64,000 nt of DNA from contig OZ022591.1 of the NCBI GenBank assembly GCA_963669155.1, forward strand, positions 14,957,766 to 15,021,765, read 5' to 3'. The first letter of the stretch is position 1, and each line of letters begins with the position of its first letter. The notes below the pieces were generated by a model, which worked only from the letters and a program-made list of their open reading frames with translations, was not told the DNA's origin and searched no databases. This document shows, piece after piece, positions 58,701 to 64,000 of this stretch. Both the position numbers and the translations under genes were made by a program. The stretch is from Arbacia lixula. Taxonomy: Eukaryota > Echinodermata > Echinoidea > Arbacioida > Arbaciidae.

Positions 58701-59008
58701 GCGAAAGTATTGCAATATTCAAAACATTTGGCCTTAGTATGTCATGTATAGAAGTAATGTATGTGAATATAATGCACACACATACTGCAGAATGCATCTT
58801 CCTCGTCATTCTGTCCTCATTCATCTCCTTATTCCTCCTTCGTCCCCTAATTCATTTTCTCCCCCTCCTTCCCCCTTTCTTTTAACCTTCTTATCCTTTT
58901 TCGTGTGGTTCCTATTTAGTGTTAGTTTCTTCTTTTAACCTCATTAACTTTTTTCCCTCTCACATCTTCCCGTTTTATTTTTTAGCTAACTCCTCGCTTT
59001 CTTTGAAG
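58701..59008. other. Intergenic, pyrimidine-rich
   Basis: T/C-rich sequence on the plus strand that could serve as a polypyrimidine tract before a candidate exon. No gene is recognised. Confidence 0.4.
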
Positions 59009-59013
59009 GATGG

Positions 59014-59214
59014 ATGACTGCACCGGTAACCAATGGTAACCGCTCTCCGGAAAGCAAGACCGACCGAGAACTGAGCCAAGACTTCTCCACCGCCGCGCCG
59101 TCGTCGAGGCAGAGTTTAGATCTGAGAGTAGTTAACCCCAGCACTGTGAAGCCTGGCCCAAATTGTTCTCGCCAAACTTTATCCCGATTAAGCTGGCAGC
59201 CATGTGTGCAGTGA
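59014..59214 (+). CDS. Candidate coding exon, unassigned
   Basis: A 66-codon frame (MTAPVTNGNRSPESKTDREL start) is polar, Ser/Pro-rich and GC-richer than its surroundings, as in disordered regions of regulatory proteins. It follows an acceptor-like CTTTCTTTGAAG ending at 59008. The ATG at 59014 is in poor context, with another ATG four bases upstream in a different frame, so translation initiation here is doubtful. No known domain and no partner exon were found. Confidence 0.2.
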   Translation: MTAPVTNGNRSPESKTDRELSQDFSTAAPSSRQSLDLRVVNPSTVKPGPNCSRQTLSRLSWQPCVQ

Positions 59215-61892
59215 TACCTCTCACACCTTCCAGAAGGGGAAGCAGGCGAGGAATGGACACAAATTTGATTTTCCTCCTCCTCGACTAATTGACTTTTCCC
59301 GCTCCGCGGCTGTGCTCCGCCACCTCTGTGAAGTGGCAGTGTCTACCAGGGTGTCGGGGGCTCCGGGAATTTAGTCTCGCCGTCCAGACATTTATGTCGT
59401 CTCAATCTATCTTCTTATCAATCAGCACCTCTCTCTCATCTCCTTCATTTCCCTGTCTCCTTTTCGAACCTCTCACTGTCTCTCTATCTCTCCATCTCCC
59501 CTCTTTCTCTCTGTATTTCCCTTCTTCATCTTTGTTGCTTTCACCCTACTGTATCATGTAGATCTAAATTGTTTATCTTCCCTCCATTCTCATCCGTCCG
59601 TTTTCTCCTTCATTTTCGTTCTGCACTCTAAATTTATTTGACACATATCAATAATTATGCTCATCGCTATTATGTGTGTCCTTACATCCACTTTACCATC
59701 TTTACCACAGGCCTTGCTGGTATTTTATGTGGTTTGAAATCCATGGCAAGTGCAAGCCAAATCCTAATTAACACAAGGCAATCAAATAAGCATGATCATA
59801 GATCATTTTCTAACCAATCTTCTGGTCAATCAAATCGATATTACATGCAGTCTCTTTTATTCAATTTACCCGCTCGTAGTATTAGCGGCTGATTAGACAT
59901 GTGCAGGAAAGGCTAATTCACTTTACAACATAAGCAACTTCATCACAATCATTTATAAACACTGAGACGCATATCATAGCTGTTAGATTACTTCTCATAT
60001 GATATCCACGACGAGCAATATTATGAAGAATCTACATTACCATATCACTTTTTGCAAATTCGATATAGGTTTAAATAATTTAAAGATGCAAAAGACGCCT
60101 CGAGACGAGACTAACGTGAGTTCATGGATGTCTTGAAACATCGCCTATCAAACTTGAGTGCAGTCCACTTCACATTGTGCGTGTTCACGAACACCCTTCA
60201 GATCACAGTGCGGGTATGGTCCCGGTGGATGAGGCCAACTCACACTATACGACGTGATCATAGCCTGAGTGTAATCCAATTGGATCATTATTCACATTCG
60301 CATATTCGTACACCAGTATAGGATCAAGGGTTTTGAGAGTATGATTTCGCACGTTCACTTCTGCCATTGTACACAATACACCTTCTTCGCACTCCTTGCC
60401 CCCTAGTAACCCTGATCTGCATAACTCGGCAACACAAGGTTAAAAAACCCGTTTTTGATGGAGACTTCAAAAGGCACCTTGAGTTTGACACCTCAGCCCC
60501 TTGTTCCTAAAATACGCAGTATGAAACCTTGCAACAATTAACATGATTAAAACATACTTTAAGGACATCATGCTATACAACAATATGCCATCCCATCAAA
60601 TAATAGTTTTGCCTTCACGATCACCCCATTGGTCATTCTAAAACATTGAAAAAATATGTACGCTAAAATGTTATTTGTGAAAGCTAATTCATTGCTAAAT
60701 ATAGGGCGAGCACTATGTTAGTGTGAAACTAAACCCGTCCCAAGTATCACCGCATCAGGCATGTCAGAGGTGGCATTCTAAAAGAGAGTTAAAAATAACT
60801 GTAATAGCTAAGTCGGTTGGTATTCTGAAAAATGACTTCGGCCTAAGTCAAGAGCTATGCCAATATGCTAATTGCAATTATGCATCATAGGGGAGTTAGG
60901 CCGAAACTGAATTCTAAACTTGGGTTTGTTTCAGAATGCCATCCCCGGCTGTGAACGCCCTGCAGCGACCCCCCCCCCCCCCCCGGCCCCCACAAAAAGA
61001 AAGAAATAAGAAAGAACAAAGGCATCTGAACAGAACCGATTAAACATCTTGACTTTATAGGGGTAAGATTTGAGTACAGATAAAAATATAGCATACGAAA
61101 GGCACTTTATGTGTGTTCCTTTGAGGCTTTCATGATTCGAGCAATACATATATCGTGGTGCGCAGCATATTAGCATCCCCACCCTAATCCACCTCTAGCT
61201 CCACCATATTTCTAGGCGGAGGAGATATGTATCTTGCACGTGCGGCTGTAGTTACGAAAGTACACGTGCCTGGTGGGAGTGTATTTCTCATGTTTAATTT
61301 ATCCTGCGCAAGACTCAAATATTTATTCCATGAGGGAGAGTCATTAGTGCAACCCGAAACAAACTCACGAAAGGTGCGAATGACTGGTGGAAATACGATG
61401 CAAAATGGATGGTTTGCTTATATTGGATTTGGTGTCCACGTATGCACAGTTTTCTATTAAGAGGAGCGTAATGAACGACTTATATAATTGGTATTATGAA
61501 CGTCATCTCGATAATTCTGTTACATGATTGGTCAACACGATAGATTTAAACATCTTCGAAAAAGTACTTTTATTATAAATAACGGTCAATAATACTTTTA
61601 TTTGCATGAATAGCTGGTAATATTACTTCATTAGCATCGGCCCCTAGTACTTTTATTAACATAAATTTGCAAATGAGTAGCGACTAGCTTATGCTTGACG
61701 CCCGTGCGCGCGTACAAATAGAGTTGTAGTATGCAGTGTAATCTACCGTCGACGGTAACGTTGCTGTTGCTTGATGAAATTGAGTTCTACCATGGAGAAG
61801 TCCTGTTTAATGGTAGCGGGCTCGAAAATGTTGTTTATCATTATTTTATTCAGTATGTAAATTAAATAGTTACTGCTCTAATATTAGGGACA
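59215..61892. other. Intergenic DNA, no gene seen
   Basis: A CT-rich patch lies at 59400-59530 and a C run at 60968-60984. ORFs of 62-90 codons have no recognisable motif. Confidence 0.5.
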
Positions 61893-61998
61893 TGATTCAA
61901 CTATAGGCTTGCTGTGATCTTAAAACAGTACTATAATCCCTCGCGCTGCGGCCACGTGATAATAGTATTGTTTTAAGATAACCTAGTTGAACCATATA
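61893..61998. repeat. Foldback with 21-bp arms
   Basis: ATCTTAAAACAGTACTATAA (61917 on) pairs with TATTGTTTTAAGAT ending near 61980, and the outer arms TTCAACTA / TAGTTGAA also pair. The loop is CG-rich (CCCTCGCGCTGCGGCC). It looks like a tiny foldback insertion. Confidence 0.6.
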
Positions 61999-62451
61999 CC
62001 TTTAGCAGTTTTTATTAGTATATCATAAATGCAAGCATTTTCTATGCTTCCAAATGAATGAATCATGCTAATGTATTTTGTTTGAGAAATGTGAAAATCG
62101 AATATATCAATAACAATCAATTCAACGTTTTCGCGTTGTTTGAGCAGAGCGCGACAAAATTGCCTGAGAATGGGCATCGTCGACGCCTTGGTAATTGGGG
62201 CGTGAGTTATTTTGTGTTTGTGTGAAGTGTGTGAGAGAAGGGGTATATTAAAAATTGCTTATCGTGCCTCAGAAATGTTTGGGTGCACGATGTCGTACAT
62301 TTTACTCCTTCAACGCATATCCATGCCTCTTCCATTGTGTCTCTATCCTGCCAGTCACGGTGTATCGGTTTTCCTTTAGAACGTAGAACGTAGCCCGTAG
62401 CATAACAAAGACGGGATAACACCAGTGAAAACGCGTGGAGGCGGAGTGGTG
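61999..62451. other. Intergenic DNA, no gene seen
   Basis: Short ORFs on both strands (64-71 codons) with no recognised domain. Confidence 0.5.
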
Positions 62452-62770
62452 GTTACAAAGATAGTTCACGCTGGATGTAAGTTGGTTCTATGCCATAAAT
62501 ACACAATTATTTTTGTTTTTGACAACGGAATCATATTTTTCATACAGGTATTTGGGTAAAAAGATATTTCTAATGATATATGAAAGGAAAAGGATGCTAT
62601 AATTTTAAGAAAATTCTCAAATTGTACACAACATATGGGAGAGCACCTCGCACGTGACATCACAAAATCCTTATCCTTTTGCGGATTTTTGTCAAACCTT
62701 CACTGTGTTTCTTTCGTGTTTCTGCTTTTATTGAAACCATCTTTTCTTCAGAGTGAACTACCCCTTTAAA
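62452..62770. mobile_element. Possible TIR element
   Basis: Right end CAGAGTGAACTACCCCTTTAA and left end TTACAAAGATAGTTCACGCTG are imperfectly complementary, about 20 bp. Ends of the form TTAAAGGGGTAGTTCAC are common in metazoan non-autonomous DNA elements. The interior is AT-rich and non-coding. Confidence 0.4.
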
Positions 62771-62784
62771 TTTCACCACATAAT

Positions 62785-63785
62785 AAGGAATACAGCGAAA
62801 GGGATTAAGAAGGAAAAAACGAAGGAGAAGCAAAATAACAAAAGAGGAAGAGAAGGAAAAGAAAAACCAAAAGGCAATGCAATAGTAAGGAAAAGAGAAA
62901 GAGAAAAAAGGGAAAGCGGAGGATATTGATTAAAGATAGGAGGTGTAGGCTGACATATAAAACATGAAAAGTCAATATACCGAAAGAGAAAGAGAAGGGG
63001 AAAAGAAAAGAGTAGGAGACGTGAGTGAAGATAGGAGGTGTAGGTTAACATACAAACAACAAAACATAAATATAATAGTAAGGGAAAGAGAAACTGAAAA
63101 AGGAGGAGAAGTGAGTGAAGATAGGAGGTGTGCGTTAACATAGCTACAACAAAAATGCAATACAATAGTAAGGAGAAGAGAACACACACAAAAATGAAAA
63201 GGCAATAGAATACTAAGAGATAGAGTAGGAGGAGGAGAAGTGAGTGAAGATAGGAGGTGTAGGTAAAACAAAATGGTAATCCGATTGTAAGAAAAATATA
63301 AACTGGAGGAGGAGGGAAAGGAGGAGAATTGAGTTGTAGGTTAACCTACGTAAAAACCAAAAAGCAATACAATAGTACGGGGAAAATAATGTGAAAGAGG
63401 AGAAGAAGTGAGTGAAGAAAGCGGGTGTAGGTTAACACACAAAAAACGTAAAAAGTCAGTACAATAGTAAGGAAAAGAGAAAGTGGAAGAGAAGAAGAAG
63501 TGAAAGAAGAAAGGAGGTGTAGCTTAACACAGAAAAAAAATGAAAAAAGCAATAAAATAGTAAGATATAGAGAAGGAGGAGGAGAAGTGAAGATATGTCG
63601 TGTAGGTTAAAGAAATTGGTAATACGATAGTAAGAAAAAGATAAACTGAAGGAGGAGGGGAAAAGAGGAGGAGAAGTGAGTGAGGTGTAGGTTAAGATAC
63701 ATAAAACAAAACTGTAATACAACAGTAAGGGAAAGTGAAAGTGAAAGAGGAGTGAGTGAAGATAGGAGGTGTAGGTTAACATACT
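62785..63785 (-). repeat. 92-bp purine-rich minisatellite
   Basis: About ten units with GTGAGTGAAGATAGGAGGTG, TAGGTTAACATACA and AATACAATAGTAAGGAAAAG. They recur at about 62927, 63019, 63111, 63240, 63330, 63407, 63500, 63585, 63676 and 63753. The plus strand is A/G-rich. The Phe/Leu/Ser-rich minus ORFs of up to 176 codons are artefacts. Confidence 0.9.
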
Positions 63786-64000
63786 CGTGGGCAAAACCAA
63801 TAATAATTTGGACAGGAAAGGAAGCCCAAACAGGTCAGCCGACTTAACTCGAAGTGCGACGCGAAGATGCGGAAATGAATCTACACTCTGAACCGTGAGA
63901 ACATCGCCTCTGGCATTCATATTCGAGAACGTTTGTAAACACTGAGAAAGTGGTTTTGCTGTTGCTAAAAATGAAAGTGCTGCCATCTGAGGTTCTGTCG
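63786..64000. other. Window edge, unassigned
   Basis: Non-repetitive sequence after the minisatellite. Nothing is recognised, and the window ends here. Confidence 0.5.

Noticed and set aside
57451..58824. Pro/Ser/Phe-rich minus ORFs up to 233 codons
   Set aside because: They read the complement of the G-rich minisatellite and change frame between units.

Overview
The window looks like a gene-poor piece of a eukaryotic genome, most likely a marine invertebrate deuterostome and perhaps an echinoderm. This is inferred from AT-rich DNA, very abundant short-TIR (MITE) and non-LTR element debris, and repeat families of the GTCCCC, CCCCGCCAAACGAAG and GCCTCCGCCACGAAG types that I associate with such genomes; no species is claimed. 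There is no bacterial-style operon, CRISPR array, rRNA or intact tRNA. No full-length gene is recognisable. The best coding candidates are a two-exon fragment with a Tudor/SH3-barrel-like motif (25164-26175, +), a very small two-exon gene candidate with TATA box and AATAAA (45000-45263, +), and two unassigned ORFs (35964-36497 and 59014-59214).

Layout: 1-11.5 kb is AT-rich DNA with a putative promoter/leader exon (2466-2742), a bidirectional TTAGACGAAATGG-type minisatellite (3391-3915), polypyrimidine tracts and a minus-strand LINE remnant near 9.1-9.4 kb. From 11,754 to 16,300 lies a 4.5-kb foldback element with about 244-bp terminal inverted repeats and an internal 240-bp tandem array organised as alternating dimers. 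From 16.3 to 32.2 kb lies a diverged duplication. Copy 1 is 16,301-18,750. Copy 2 is 19,184-21,089 plus 31,484-32,169, split by a 10.4-kb segment. A 200-N assembly gap (18984-19183) separates the copies. The 10.4-kb segment holds the Tudor-like exons, several MITEs, two families of internally repeated elements, and a hierarchical satellite (105-bp monomer, 420-bp tetramer, about 1,264-bp super-unit).

From 33 to 64 kb there is a series of foldback/MITE insertions, many with TTAA at their ends, three LINE 3' fragments, a tRNA-like SINE that runs into a 320-bp TAC microsatellite, a triplicated 0.7-kb foldback transposon (46.4-48.5 kb), and several polypurine minisatellites (53.2-54.1, 57.5-58.7, 62.8-63.8 kb).

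The genes do not form a visible pathway. The main story is structural. Comparing the two duplicon copies supplies near-empty sites that date or polarise several insertions: the 4.5-kb foldback element, a MITE, the GAA expansion and the 10.4-kb segment. The duplication flanking an exactly 200-N gap also raises the possibility of haplotypes placed side by side in the assembly.
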